A DNA stretch of 31,593 nucleotides from a virus: IMG/VR virus record IMGVR_UViG_3300012931_000057, positions 1 through 31,593 of that record; one strand, 5' to 3'. Position 1 is the first letter of the stretch. Each line of letters begins with the position of its first letter. A model generated the notes under the pieces. That model saw only the letters and a list, made by a program, of their open reading frames with translations. It made no database searches and was not told the origin of the DNA. Below, piece after piece: positions 16,616 through 23,942 of the stretch. The position numbers were made by a program, and so were the translations under genes.

Positions 16616-18137
16616 TTAGAATCTCCCGTACACGCTGAACGAAGCTACTAGCATCTTGACCGAATGGAATCTCCTGCATACCGGAAGGGTTTTTCTCTTT
16701 ATGATAGCCACCCCAGTTGTATCCAATCTTTAAGTCAGTTTCAATCTTAAAGCTTCGGCCATTATATTCCATTTCAGGAGACATGAAGTCATAGATTTGT
16801 TTTACTACATCATGGAATCTATTATCCAGCAATACCGATTTCGGAATCTGGACTAGGATACTATCATGTACCTGACCAAGGAGGTCAAGATTTACTGGTC
16901 CGTCTTTTCTGGTAAGGTCGCTATAATAAGTTTTAACAAGACCCGTATTAGTGCAATCAGCAACTGTGCTCTGAGGAATGGCAGAATATGCTGCCTTGAA
17001 TAGAGCGTCCCCCCATGCATCCAGGAAGTGTATTTTACGACCGAAGCAGTTTGTGAGAGCTCTATCTGCACTGAGCTGCCTCTTAACGAACGAGTGCCAC
17101 TGCCGGATACCGGGGTATATCGAGTGGTATAGAGCAATAACTCTTTTCGCCTCGGCAATCTCAATTTCATTTGTAAGAGCAAATGTGTTTGGTCCTTCGT
17201 CATAGTTAAGTCCATGATTGGATTTCTTTCCCATTTGCCGGCCACTCATTGAACCCGGCAGCAAGTGTACAACAGCCCTCAGGTCAGGGTCATCCATACG
17301 GCGCTGGAGTATCTCATCCCTATCCATCAAGCCACCAACTATTTTACTATCATGCTTGATTAAATCCTTTGGGATTCCAAACATGAGGTGCGCTGTATGA
17401 GTATGCGGGTCATCTCCAGTTTGGATAACCCGCATCATGTTCGCATCGCCGCTGAGGTATGCAACAACTACCCACTCTGCTTGTCTTTTGTCGAACTCGG
17501 CAAGGAAGTAATCATCGTCGGCAGTCGGGAACTTTTTAAATTCTGGAGGTAAGTTCTGCAAATTAGTACCAGTACGGAATACTGTAGCAGAGGAAGAGAG
17601 CCGTCCGAACTTCGTGCCTCTGGGATTGTAAGCGCATCGCAAGCGTCCATCGCTGTCGAAATCAATGTCCAGATAGGTTGAGAATAACTTTCCATATCCT
17701 CGAATATCTTGGATAAGCCTTGCCTCTCGCATTCCGGGACGCTTTGCAGTACCTCTTGCAATTCGTTGTAGAGCTTTATCATCTGTCGTAACTCCACCTT
17801 CTTTGTTGTAGTATGCTGGAATCCCCTTCGTGATGTAGAAGTAGTTGGCAACCTGCTTCGGGCTGTTTGCATTTAGAGCAAAGCCACAGACTTTATTCAG
17901 TTCTTCCTGCGCAGCTTCCTTGGCAGCAGAGATATCTTTTTTACTCTCTTCAAGGGCTTTGAGATTAACTTTGATACCACGATGTTGCATGAACATAAGA
18001 GGTTCAAAGAGCTTCATCGTGAAGTCATATGTCCAGCGATGGCCATTTGTATCTATGTCATCCTTAATAGCATTCCAGATTTCATAGGTACAAGCAGAGT
18101 CAAGAGCATTGTAGTAAAGTAGACGGTCAGTACTCAT
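16596..18137 (-). CDS. DNA polymerase family A, polymerase part with Exo III motif
   Basis: A 513-residue protein carrying the palm, fingers and thumb of a Pol I-type replicative polymerase. Its first residues contain the exonuclease Exo III motif 'YNALD' (Y9, D13), so the exonuclease domain is shared with the upstream gene. Motif A is 'FDKRQAE' (D216), motif B 'RQMGKKSNHGLNYDEG' (R300, K304, H308, Y312), motif C 'GQVHDS' (H424, D425). The residue equivalent to E. coli F762 or T7 Y526 is His, and the usual YG is YD. The start overlaps the upstream stop (TAATG), with AAAGGA as a ribosome binding site. It is the replicative polymerase of this phage. Confidence 0.92.
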   Translation of the reverse strand: MSTDRLLYYNALDSACTYEIWNAIKDDIDTNGHRWTYDFTMKLFEPLMFMQHRGIKVNLKALEESKKDISAAKEAAQEELNKVCGFALNANSPKQVANYFYITKGIPAYYNKEGGVTTDDKALQRIARGTAKRPGMREARLIQDIRGYGKLFSTYLDIDFDSDGRLRCAYNPRGTKFGRLSSSATVFRTGTNLQNLPPEFKKFPTADDDYFLAEFDKRQAEWVVVAYLSGDANMMRVIQTGDDPHTHTAHLMFGIPKDLIKHDSKIVGGLMDRDEILQRRMDDPDLRAVVHLLPGSMSGRQMGKKSNHGLNYDEGPNTFALTNEIEIAEAKRVIALYHSIYPGIRQWHSFVKRQLSADRALTNCFGRKIHFLDAWGDALFKAAYSAIPQSTVADCTNTGLVKTYYSDLTRKDGPVNLDLLGQVHDSILVQIPKSVLLDNRFHDVVKQIYDFMSPEMEYNGRSFKIETDLKIGYNWGGYHKEKNPSGMQEIPFGQDASSFVQRVREILNVTRTC

Positions 18138-19144
18138 TATGACTCATCCTTTATGTTATCAAACTTAACCATATCCTTCCAGTATTCCTGTGCCCCACAG
18201 TATAGTGATCCAAGAAAACCTAGACCTTTCAACATATCTGGATACATAATATGATGAGCAATCATAGTGTCTTCAACGATATTCATAGGAATATGAATGC
18301 CACACTGGGTCATCAAAAATGCTACGTCGAAGATGCCATTTTGGAAAATCTTCTTTGCTCCATTCGTCAGCACTGTATGAAGCATCTGCCAGAGTTCAAA
18401 CTCTTCTTGCTCAGTCCAGGCACTGCGACCGACTGTAAAGGAGATAGATACCGAAGGACTGATGGCAAAGGATATAGCACTGACTTCAAAGTTCTCCACC
18501 TCGATGTCACAGACATATTCAGGAACTTGCTGGATTTTATCTATCCAGTCTCGGCATTCCTGAATACTTTCTGGCATTACAATCTGTCGAACTGGTCTTC
18601 TAATTTCGGGAAAAGCTGACTCACTTTTGGCCTTACGCAAATCTGCGGTGATATAGTATCGTAGTATATACTGACCACGCAGTGTGGCAGCGGGATGGTA
18701 AGTCGGGATAACCTTTCTGCTTCCATATTGTGCAGAAGTCTGAGTAACGTATCCCCTATATTTGGTAGGACTCCTGAGTCCTGTGACCGCAGCCATCGCA
18801 ACGGCACCGAGAGTGACAATGGTATTACTGTGAATGTTGGAAAGTTCTTCTCTGAGGGAATCAAGCCAGCCAGTTCCAGAAGCTGTAAAAGTTCCAGTCC
18901 GAGCATTGTAGAAGGGGGCGATGTCATTGTTTTTTGGTTTCACCTTTATTGTGTTAGTTATATAGCAGTCCTGCCGAGTGAGTCCAGCAGCATGAAGGCA
19001 GTGGTCAAGGACAGTTCCGCTTGCACCAGCAAAGGGGCGAAGAACTCTATCTTCCTCAGCCCCCGGAGCTTCACCGATGATGCAGATTTTAGCCTCAGGA
19101 TTTCCGATTCCTGGAACTATCCTGTCATGAATGGGGAGAAACAT
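18137..19144 (-). CDS. Uracil-DNA glycosylase fused to partial 3'-5' exonuclease domain (N-terminal part of split DNA polymerase)
   Basis: A 335-residue fusion. Residues about 15-170 form a family 4/5-like uracil-DNA glycosylase: 'GEAPGAEEDRVLRPFAGASG' (24-43), 'TNTIKVKPKN' (64-72) and 'PTYHPA' (147-152). The paired N-terminal cysteines of Fe-S family 4 enzymes are not seen. Residues 205-335 hold the Pol I-type proofreading domain: Exo I 'DIE' (D213, E215) and Exo II 'QNGIFD' (N269, D273), then 'EDTMIAHHIMYP'. The Exo III motif is missing here and is found at the start of the next gene. It probably excises uracil and edits mismatches as a partner of the polymerase. It overlaps both neighbours by one base. 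Confidence 0.88.
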   Translation of the reverse strand: MFLPIHDRIVPGIGNPEAKICIIGEAPGAEEDRVLRPFAGASGTVLDHCLHAAGLTRQDCYITNTIKVKPKNNDIAPFYNARTGTFTASGTGWLDSLREELSNIHSNTIVTLGAVAMAAVTGLRSPTKYRGYVTQTSAQYGSRKVIPTYHPAATLRGQYILRYYITADLRKAKSESAFPEIRRPVRQIVMPESIQECRDWIDKIQQVPEYVCDIEVENFEVSAISFAISPSVSISFTVGRSAWTEQEEFELWQMLHTVLTNGAKKIFQNGIFDVAFLMTQCGIHIPMNIVEDTMIAHHIMYPDMLKGLGFLGSLYCGAQEYWKDMVKFDNIKDES

Positions 19145-20454
19145 TATTCATCCTCAGTTTTATTTAACTTCTCTGTATCTTCCTGCACCGCCAGGAGGAA
19201 CTTATCCTTATATTCTGGATTAAGGTCATATCCCCAGCCCGTACAGCCCATGTTATACATAGCTCGTAGCGTAGCACCACTTCCCAGGAATGGAACAAGG
19301 ACGTGACTGTTTATACCGACAAAGGTGTCGATGAGTTCTTCTATCAAGGCTACTGGTCGTTCAGTTGGATGGTACTTTCTTGATGGAGCTACTGGCTCAA
19401 AGATAAATACATTAGGGCGACCACGCTTATTCAGCGCAGGCCTACCCTTACGGCATATAAAGAAAGGTTCATATGCTCTTGCCAAGTATGTCTCTGGGGA
19501 CAGAGTCTGTCCATGGCCTTTAGCCCAGATGCCGGGAATGTCATCTACTTCCCACTTAGCTTCCCGCAGTGCTTGTAGGACTATAGTGTGATGAGTAGGC
19601 CCAAACCAGAATACCATCCAGCAGTTGGAGCTGGCCAGCCGATACGTTTGCTCAGCAACTGTTTGAAGAAAATCTGCATATTCAGTTCTTGGAACTTCCT
19701 TATACGTTGTTGGCCTTTCACCAGTTCTATTCTTCTGTTCTGGAAGGTCAATTCCGTAAGGAGGGTCCACTTCAATGAAGTGGATATTTCCAGCACCATT
19801 CGGCAGAGCTTTCATTTCTTCCAGCGCATCGCCGATTTTGTAGTTACTCTTCGCAAGTTCAAGGACATTCTTTAATCCGGTGTCCTTAGTTACCTCCTGA
19901 CGCCGGCGTAGTTCGGCTGTGACAACTGCCTCTTCAAATTTCTTCAATGTCTTCAGAGCATCATCCTGAGTTGCGCACTTAGCAAGCTCTGGCATATCTT
20001 CCAGTGCATCAGCAAGCTGCAAGGAACGACTGACATTCATAGGGTGGCTGTGGCCAAGAAGCTTGGCAGTCTTCCTAAGACTCCAGTCTTGGTTCTTGGA
20101 CTTGCATAGCCTATCAATTTCAGCTATTAGCTTTGCTTGTTCATCCCAGGCGAAGTCCTTACGAAAGACATTTTCAATTAGTTCTACCTCTCGGCTATCG
20201 ACTGGGGCATCAGTATTATCTTGGTAACGCACCATAGCAGGGATTTGAGTAAGCCCAGCGAGGCGTGCAGCCGCAACTCTGCGACCGCCAGCAAGAAGCT
20301 GGTAGTCTTGATTCACAGTTATAGGCTGCAGTACACCCTTGTCCCTGATGCTGTCAGCAAGGTCAAGTATATCAGGAGATGTTGGAAGGATGTTTCTATA
20401 CCTATCTCCGATTGTGATATTATCAAGAGGGATGAAAAGAAGCGTGTTATCCAT
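19144..20454 (-). CDS. ParB-like domain / DNA methyltransferase fusion
   Basis: A 436-residue fusion. Residues 5-80 are a ParB N-terminal (Srx-like) domain with 'LADSIRDKGVLQPITV' and 'LLAGGRRVAAARLAGL' (56-68). Residues about 100-160 hold a ParB-type helix-turn-helix ('DWSLRKTAKLLGHSHPMNVS'). Residues 200-436 are a beta-order amino-methyltransferase: 'DPPYG' (230-234), 'HPTERPVALIEELI' (362-375) and 'PFLGSG' (388-393), probably N6-adenine. No restriction partner is seen, so it is an orphan enzyme for host-restriction evasion or regulation. The ATG at 20454 with AAGGTG is preferred over a GTG three codons upstream. It overlaps the upstream gene by 8 bases and the downstream one by one. Confidence 0.88.
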   Translation of the reverse strand: MDNTLLFIPLDNITIGDRYRNILPTSPDILDLADSIRDKGVLQPITVNQDYQLLAGGRRVAAARLAGLTQIPAMVRYQDNTDAPVDSREVELIENVFRKDFAWDEQAKLIAEIDRLCKSKNQDWSLRKTAKLLGHSHPMNVSRSLQLADALEDMPELAKCATQDDALKTLKKFEEAVVTAELRRRQEVTKDTGLKNVLELAKSNYKIGDALEEMKALPNGAGNIHFIEVDPPYGIDLPEQKNRTGERPTTYKEVPRTEYADFLQTVAEQTYRLASSNCWMVFWFGPTHHTIVLQALREAKWEVDDIPGIWAKGHGQTLSPETYLARAYEPFFICRKGRPALNKRGRPNVFIFEPVAPSRKYHPTERPVALIEELIDTFVGINSHVLVPFLGSGATLRAMYNMGCTGWGYDLNPEYKDKFLLAVQEDTEKLNKTEDE

Positions 20455-20692
20455 TACTATCACCTTTGAGTAGTTTTATTAAATCTGCCTTTTCCTCAGC
20501 ACTAAGGTTCTTTATCGCTTTGTCAACTTTGTTCCTCTGCTGATTAGTTTCTTTCTTCACAACTTCTTCTTGTCGCTTAACGGCAGCAGGGCGAACAACA
20601 GTTTTATTGTGTCGTATCTGACGAACGAACTCTCTTAGTTCGTCATCAGACATATTGCTAATGTCTTTGGTTATATCTGCGAGTCGCATCAT
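20447..20692 (-). CDS. Small charged helical protein of unknown function
   Basis: An 81-residue protein rich in Lys, Glu and Arg, with 'MSDDELREFVRQIRHNK' and a C-terminal 'KNLSAEEKADLIKLL'. The C-terminal helix closely resembles the end of the 113-residue protein further upstream in this module ('NMSKEEKAALLASL'), suggesting a shared small interaction motif. Its start overlaps the stop of the 58-residue gene (ATGA), and its end overlaps the methyltransferase start, so it is translationally coupled to both. A nucleic-acid or protein-binding role is possible but not shown. Confidence 0.65.
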   Translation of the reverse strand: MMRLADITKDISNMSDDELREFVRQIRHNKTVVRPAAVKRQEEVVKKETNQQRNKVDKAIKNLSAEEKADLIKLLKGDSNG

Positions 20693-20865
20693 AGCACCTG
20701 TGATTCATCACTAGGCCCGGCTTCCGCAACAACAAGTGCTACACGGCTATGCATATCTGGTTCATCAAGTTTATGCTCTTTAGCCTTACGGTCGAACTCC
20801 TCGCTTTCCAGAACAACTACATCCGTAAAAGCTCCTTGGCGAAGATATAAAGTTACTTTCATCAT
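20689..20865 (-). CDS. Small acidic protein, 58 residues, unknown function
   Basis: The protein reads MMKVTLYLRQGAFTDVVVLE at the start, then a charged helix ('SEEFDRKAKEHKLDEPD') and an acidic tail. Two adjacent ATGs are present; the first has CGGAG at good spacing. Its stop overlaps the next start. Palindrome copy 4 ends 12 bases upstream of the ATG, so this gene is the first of the ParB-methyltransferase and polymerase run. Function is unknown. Confidence 0.6.
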   Translation of the reverse strand: MMKVTLYLRQGAFTDVVVLESEEFDRKAKEHKLDEPDMHSRVALVVAEAGPSDESQVL

Positions 20866-20876
20866 GGCGTGGTCTC

Positions 20877-20893
20877 CGTAACAATTTGTTACA
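20877..20893. promoter_or_regulatory. Recurrent intergenic palindrome, copy 4
   Basis: CGTAACAATTTGTTACA, one base different from the consensus at the outermost position of one arm. In leftward transcription it lies directly before the GGAG site of the 58-residue gene, 11 bases between palindrome and ATG. It separates the SSB/Sak4 genes from the methyltransferase-polymerase-helicase genes. Confidence 0.78.
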
Positions 20894-20907
20894 ATCTATG
20901 TCCTTGT

Positions 20908-20929
20908 GGCAGGAGTTTTATCTCCTGCC
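20908..20929 (-). terminator. Stem-loop between SSB-like gene and palindrome copy 4
   Basis: Perfect 8-bp stem GGCAGGAG / CTCCTGCC around a six-base loop, directly after the SSB-like gene in the leftward direction. There is no T-run after it, so it may be a weak or factor-dependent terminator, or an mRNA stabilising or processing hairpin, rather than a classical intrinsic terminator. Confidence 0.5.
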
Positions 20930-20948
20930 CCTTGTGTGGAGCTAATTG

Positions 20949-21341
20949 TTACTCACTTGGCAAGCGGTCAAGGTTCAGACGATTGTACACTGCGCCGTTC
21001 GCATCAGGCTCAGTCAATGTCACTTGCACGTTCGCCCGTGAGCCGGCAAGGTCTTCAATGTTGAAACCAGAAGCTTCATCATAAGGGATGGAGAACTGCA
21101 CCAAGAACCTTTTGAGGAACAGCTTCTTGAAGCCAACCTTTCCAGCATCATCATCAGGCTTTGGAAGAGATATGAAGTGCCGGATGTTCGGAGCATCTGA
21201 CTCATGCCCATCAATGCCAATACTTACATCTATATCCCCCTTGTCTTCACGATACTCAGCACGTGCAATCGTGAGGTCATAACGCCCAGCTGCGACAGGC
21301 TTCGGTTCGACAGTGCCACCTAAATCCATATTGATAAACAT
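20949..21341 (-). CDS. Probable ssDNA-binding protein (phage SSB-like)
   Basis: A 130-residue protein of the small beta-barrel type often found beside Sak4 ATPases. It shows 'PVAAGRYDLTIARAEYRED' at the N-terminus, a central 'GFKKLFLKRFLVQFSIP' and a C-terminal 'DLAGSRANVQVTLTEPD' then 'YNRLNLDRLP', a layout I associate with DUF669-like phage recombination and SSB proteins. GGAG precedes the ATG. It would coat single-stranded DNA during replication and recombination by its neighbours. The family assignment is moderate, without a search. Confidence 0.6.
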   Translation of the reverse strand: MFINMDLGGTVEPKPVAAGRYDLTIARAEYREDKGDIDVSIGIDGHESDAPNIRHFISLPKPDDDAGKVGFKKLFLKRFLVQFSIPYDEASGFNIEDLAGSRANVQVTLTEPDANGAVYNRLNLDRLPSE

Positions 21342-21366
21342 ATGTAGTTACTCCGTATTAAGTTAG

Positions 21367-21396
21367 GAGCTTTCGCTCAAAGGGGTGCAACGCACC
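21367..21396 (-). other. Two small stem-loops between Sak4-like and SSB-like genes
   Basis: On the leftward transcript the gap contains GGTGC-GTT-GCACC followed by GAGC-GAAA-GCTC; the second has a GNRA-type GAAA tetraloop. Both lie upstream of the SSB-like start. They may be mRNA stabilising or processing elements; stems of 5 and 4 bp are short, so chance cannot be excluded. Confidence 0.4.
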
Positions 21397-21419
21397 TTAT
21401 GCAGCAGTTGTATCTTATT

Positions 21420-22217
21420 TCATAGTACGCTCCTTGAAAGAATTCTTCCCAATCCCTGTCCACTTAAAGGCTTCTTCCAGTCTATTGTAACATCTTCAGA
21501 TGGATTCAACCCTTTGATGCTGCACCTTATAGTCGGTGTTCGTCTATCGCTTACAGTTTGAATGGAGTAAGTTATCTTTCCCTTTCCATCATTGTGGCTA
21601 TCAGTTGCAAATATATCGCTGAATATTAAGGGAATCTTATCTTTCAACTTCCCCGTCATAATAGGCATACGATAGATAGATTGGCTGAGTTCATCTTTCT
21701 CCAGCGACAAGTGACCTGTTACGTACAAGCCGCGACCCAAGCCGGCAAAGGTGCGAATGATAGATGTAAAGGTCATCATCTGTGGGCCATAGTCATCTTG
21801 ATGCGGCCAACTTCCAGGGCGACCATTTAGATTTAGTATCATATCCATGATAATGTCTAGGAGAGTTGTAGCACTATCAATAGCTATCCAATCATAGTTA
21901 TTGAAAAAGCCACTCTTGATTTTTGCCTCTGCATCTTGTTCCCACCTCTTATAGACCTCACTCGTGCTCTTTCCTGTCACATTAGAACCCTTTCCATCCT
22001 TAGCCAGGCTATGTACATCCATGCTTATTTTTTCAGGATAGAATTCTTCATAGTCTACATCATGCCCATGAAGGCTAAGCATAGCATTCGGGTCGAAGAG
22101 GTAGGCAAACTTCTTTCCCGGCAGTGTCAGGAATTGGGAAGTCTTCCCGCTGCCTGTACTGCCTAGTATTAAGAATAAATGCCGATTTGTGCCCTTAGCA
22201 TCCTTAGCATTAGGCAT
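21420..22217 (-). CDS. Sak4-like RecA-fold ATPase (single-strand annealing/recombination)
   Basis: A 265-residue ATPase with Walker A 'GSTGSGKT' (19-26), 'YLFDPNAML' nearby, Walker B 'DWIAIDSATT' (109-118) and a later 'GLYVTGHLSLEKD' segment. This is the pattern of phage Sak4-type recombinases, which act with an SSB in single-strand annealing. Neighbours fit: an SSB-like gene downstream and a RecB/Cas4-like nuclease upstream. The start overlaps the 47-residue membrane peptide by 8 bases. Confidence 0.82.
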   Translation of the reverse strand: MPNAKDAKGTNRHLFLILGSTGSGKTSQFLTLPGKKFAYLFDPNAMLSLHGHDVDYEEFYPEKISMDVHSLAKDGKGSNVTGKSTSEVYKRWEQDAEAKIKSGFFNNYDWIAIDSATTLLDIIMDMILNLNGRPGSWPHQDDYGPQMMTFTSIIRTFAGLGRGLYVTGHLSLEKDELSQSIYRMPIMTGKLKDKIPLIFSDIFATDSHNDGKGKITYSIQTVSDRRTPTIRCSIKGLNPSEDVTIDWKKPLSGQGLGRILSRSVL

Positions 22218-22353
22218 GGTAGTTACTCAGAATAAACTGACTGATGCGAGATGCTATGAATAGAAAACCAGTTGCAACCCAAGCAATTCCTTGGCCTATT
22301 CGTAGAAAGATTGTAGATACTCCAAGCAAGATGTGTGCTTCAAAAGTTGTCAT
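22210..22353 (-). CDS. Small membrane peptide, 47 residues
   Basis: The protein begins MTTFEAHILLGVSTIFLRIG and contains one long hydrophobic stretch ('GIAWVATGFLFIASRI'). The ATG has an excellent AAGGAG at 7-base spacing. The frame ends inside the start of the Sak4-like gene, which is typical coupling in this module. Function is unknown; it is one of several very short membrane peptides in the leftward region. Confidence 0.65.
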   Translation of the reverse strand: MTTFEAHILLGVSTIFLRIGQGIAWVATGFLFIASRISQFILSNYHA

Positions 22354-22368
22354 TGCTATCTCCTTCGT

Positions 22369-22710
22369 TTAAAAATCTGTAACTTCTGGATGGCGTTCTC
22401 TGCCAAGTTGGTTGCAAACAGTAAAGCATAGTAATACTGGTTTTTGAGTCTTGATATTCTCATGTATGCATTTTGAGAGTATTTCATACTTATCCTTCCA
22501 CATCTTTGTATTATCTTGAGATTTCTGTAGCTGCATTTGCCATTCAACTAAAACATGGTCTGGAACATTCCATACTTTCTCTGGCGCAGCTCTAGCATCT
22601 GCTACTAATACAACAAGAGAGCCTGCAAGACATCCTACAATAAAGCTAATCCAAAATTGTCTAGTAAGCCCCCACAAGGACCGACTCAACCAGTATAGTT
22701 TGCTATTCAT
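22369..22710 (-). CDS. Membrane-anchored protein of unknown function
   Basis: A 113-residue protein with one N-terminal transmembrane segment (about residues 16-37, 'QFWISFIVGCLAGSLVVLVAD') followed by a soluble, partly helical region ('VEWQMQLQKSQDNTKMWKDKY') and a C-terminal part with three Cys. The ATG at 22710 is used because AAGGAG lies at suitable spacing, inside the stop of the upstream barrel gene. The layout resembles a spanin-type anchor but the context is not a lysis cassette. Unknown function. Confidence 0.6.
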   Translation of the reverse strand: MNSKLYWLSRSLWGLTRQFWISFIVGCLAGSLVVLVADARAAPEKVWNVPDHVLVEWQMQLQKSQDNTKMWKDKYEILSKCIHENIKTQKPVLLCFTVCNQLGRERHPEVTDF

Positions 22711-22712
22711 AT

Positions 22713-23360
22713 CTACCACTCCTTACTTATTGTGAGCACTTTAATTGGTGAAGCAAAGCCTGCAGGTAGTGCATCTCCACCGGCAGTGCCACAGTTAAAC
22801 TTTGCTAATGAAACACTTATGCTTTTATACTTTACACCCAGGCCGAATACTGGTCGAACAGAGTTTGCAGAGGAGCTAACATGCCATCCGTAGGCAGAAC
22901 CATCAGGTCTTGGGATGTTTAGTGCATATGCTTCTACTGTTTGGTGAAATACCCAGCCACCAAGGTCTGCGTAGACCTTCCAAGTATCTCCATATTCAGG
23001 CGAGGCAAGGAAGTACATGCCTCGCATTCGAGTCTTTACATTGATACTGCCGAGTGCGCCACAGTTTTGAAGGCAATAGTACGGCGGTGTAGTAGTATCA
23101 GCTGGCACCTGTGCATTGACATAGTGAGTCTGCGGCTGGAAGTATCCTAGCTTAAAATTCCAGTGTGGACTCACCTTCGTAATACCCCCAAGCATTATGC
23201 CGAAGTTTCTTTCTGTGTGAATATTGTTGTAGGGTGCATCCCACCACAGGTTATCCTGTGTCTTTGGGTAGAATACTGTACTAATGCCAGATGTGAAGTT
23301 CCAGTCCTGCGCGTAACAAGTTGCAGACAGCACAGCTGTGAGTAATATAGCTCGTCTCAT
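22713..23360 (-). CDS. Secreted outer-membrane beta-barrel-like protein 1
   Basis: A 215-residue protein with a clear signal peptide (MRRAILLTAVLSATCYA, predicted cleavage before QDW). The mature part has alternating hydrophobic/polar strands and many aromatic residues ('WNFKLGYFQPQTHYV', 'WKVYADLGGWVFHQ', 'SVRPVFGLGVKYKSISVSLAKF'). It ends in Trp, as outer-membrane barrels end in an aromatic residue. Three mature Cys could form a disulphide. It follows a second barrel-like gene almost directly. Phage-encoded barrels can alter host surface or block superinfection; that role is inferred. Confidence 0.65.
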   Translation of the reverse strand: MRRAILLTAVLSATCYAQDWNFTSGISTVFYPKTQDNLWWDAPYNNIHTERNFGIMLGGITKVSPHWNFKLGYFQPQTHYVNAQVPADTTTPPYYCLQNCGALGSINVKTRMRGMYFLASPEYGDTWKVYADLGGWVFHQTVEAYALNIPRPDGSAYGWHVSSSANSVRPVFGLGVKYKSISVSLAKFNCGTAGGDALPAGFASPIKVLTISKEW

Positions 23361-23364
23361 AGGG

Positions 23365-23853
23365 CTACCAGACTTTTATCTTCAGCTGAAGGGCTGTGAC
23401 AACAGACGGAATGACGATGAGATTTATTCCAAAGCTATGGTATTCATAAGATACCATCGGTGCGGCAGCCGGGTAAAACTTCGGACTGCTTGCATATCCA
23501 GATACAGCGCCAGCAAAATAGCCAATTTGAACTGGACCTATGCTATATGGATAGGTAATGATGCCAGCATAGTCGGAGTGCTTGAAGAGACTATTGTTAT
23601 ACTCACCGAAGGTATAAGTATACGCACCAGTTTGGTATGCGATACCTATACCCACATTATGCTGATTGTATTTATAGTACCCCTCATTAGGATGGCGAGA
23701 CCATAGGCCACTTGTTATCCAGATAGAATCATCTGCATTGGCTTTGTAGCTGTATGCTACCATAATAAAGGTCAGAAAAGCCAATATAAGAAGGGGGGAT
23801 AGTAAAACTATCAGCCCTTCTATAAGGCGATAAAGCCAACTATTTCGTTTCAT
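23365..23853 (-). CDS. Outer-membrane beta-barrel-like protein 2, PagP-like pattern
   Basis: A 162-residue protein with a long N-terminal hydrophobic segment (about 12-34) and a likely cleavage near 'KANA|DD'. The rest has the pattern of a small phage and bacterial barrel family that resembles PagP: 'WITSGLWSRHPNEGYYKYN', 'NVGIGIAYQTGAYTYTFGEY', 'NNSLFKHSDYAGI', 'PMVSYEYHSFGINLIVIP', ending 'KIKVW' with a terminal aromatic. PagP catalytic residues cannot be assigned. AGGAG precedes the ATG. Its tandem arrangement with barrel 1 suggests a shared function at the host surface. Confidence 0.65.
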   Translation of the reverse strand: MKRNSWLYRLIEGLIVLLSPLLILAFLTFIMVAYSYKANADDSIWITSGLWSRHPNEGYYKYNQHNVGIGIAYQTGAYTYTFGEYNNSLFKHSDYAGIITYPYSIGPVQIGYFAGAVSGYASSPKFYPAAAPMVSYEYHSFGINLIVIPSVVTALQLKIKVW

Positions 23854-23861
23854 GATAGCTC

Positions 23862-23942
23862 CTATAAATAGTACACGCTAAAAAGATACACCAGCATTAA
23901 TGAAAGCCACAATAGCATGGTAAGAGCTTCAAGAATTTTCAT
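23862..23942 (-). CDS. 26-residue membrane micropeptide
   Basis: MKILEALTMLLWLSLMLVYL followed by FSVYYL. The peptide is almost entirely one hydrophobic helix. The ATG has AAGGAG at 7-base spacing, inside the end of the nuclease gene, and the stop directly precedes the AGGAG of barrel 2. The strong ribosome binding site and exact fit suggest it is translated; function is unknown. Confidence 0.5.
   Translation of the reverse strand: MKILEALTMLLWLSLMLVYLFSVYYL

Noticed and set aside
18130-18145. Polymerase split as a simple sequencing frameshift
   Set aside because: Not fully excluded, but the TAATG overlap with its own AAAGGA site matches the normal junction style of this operon, so a real split is preferred.
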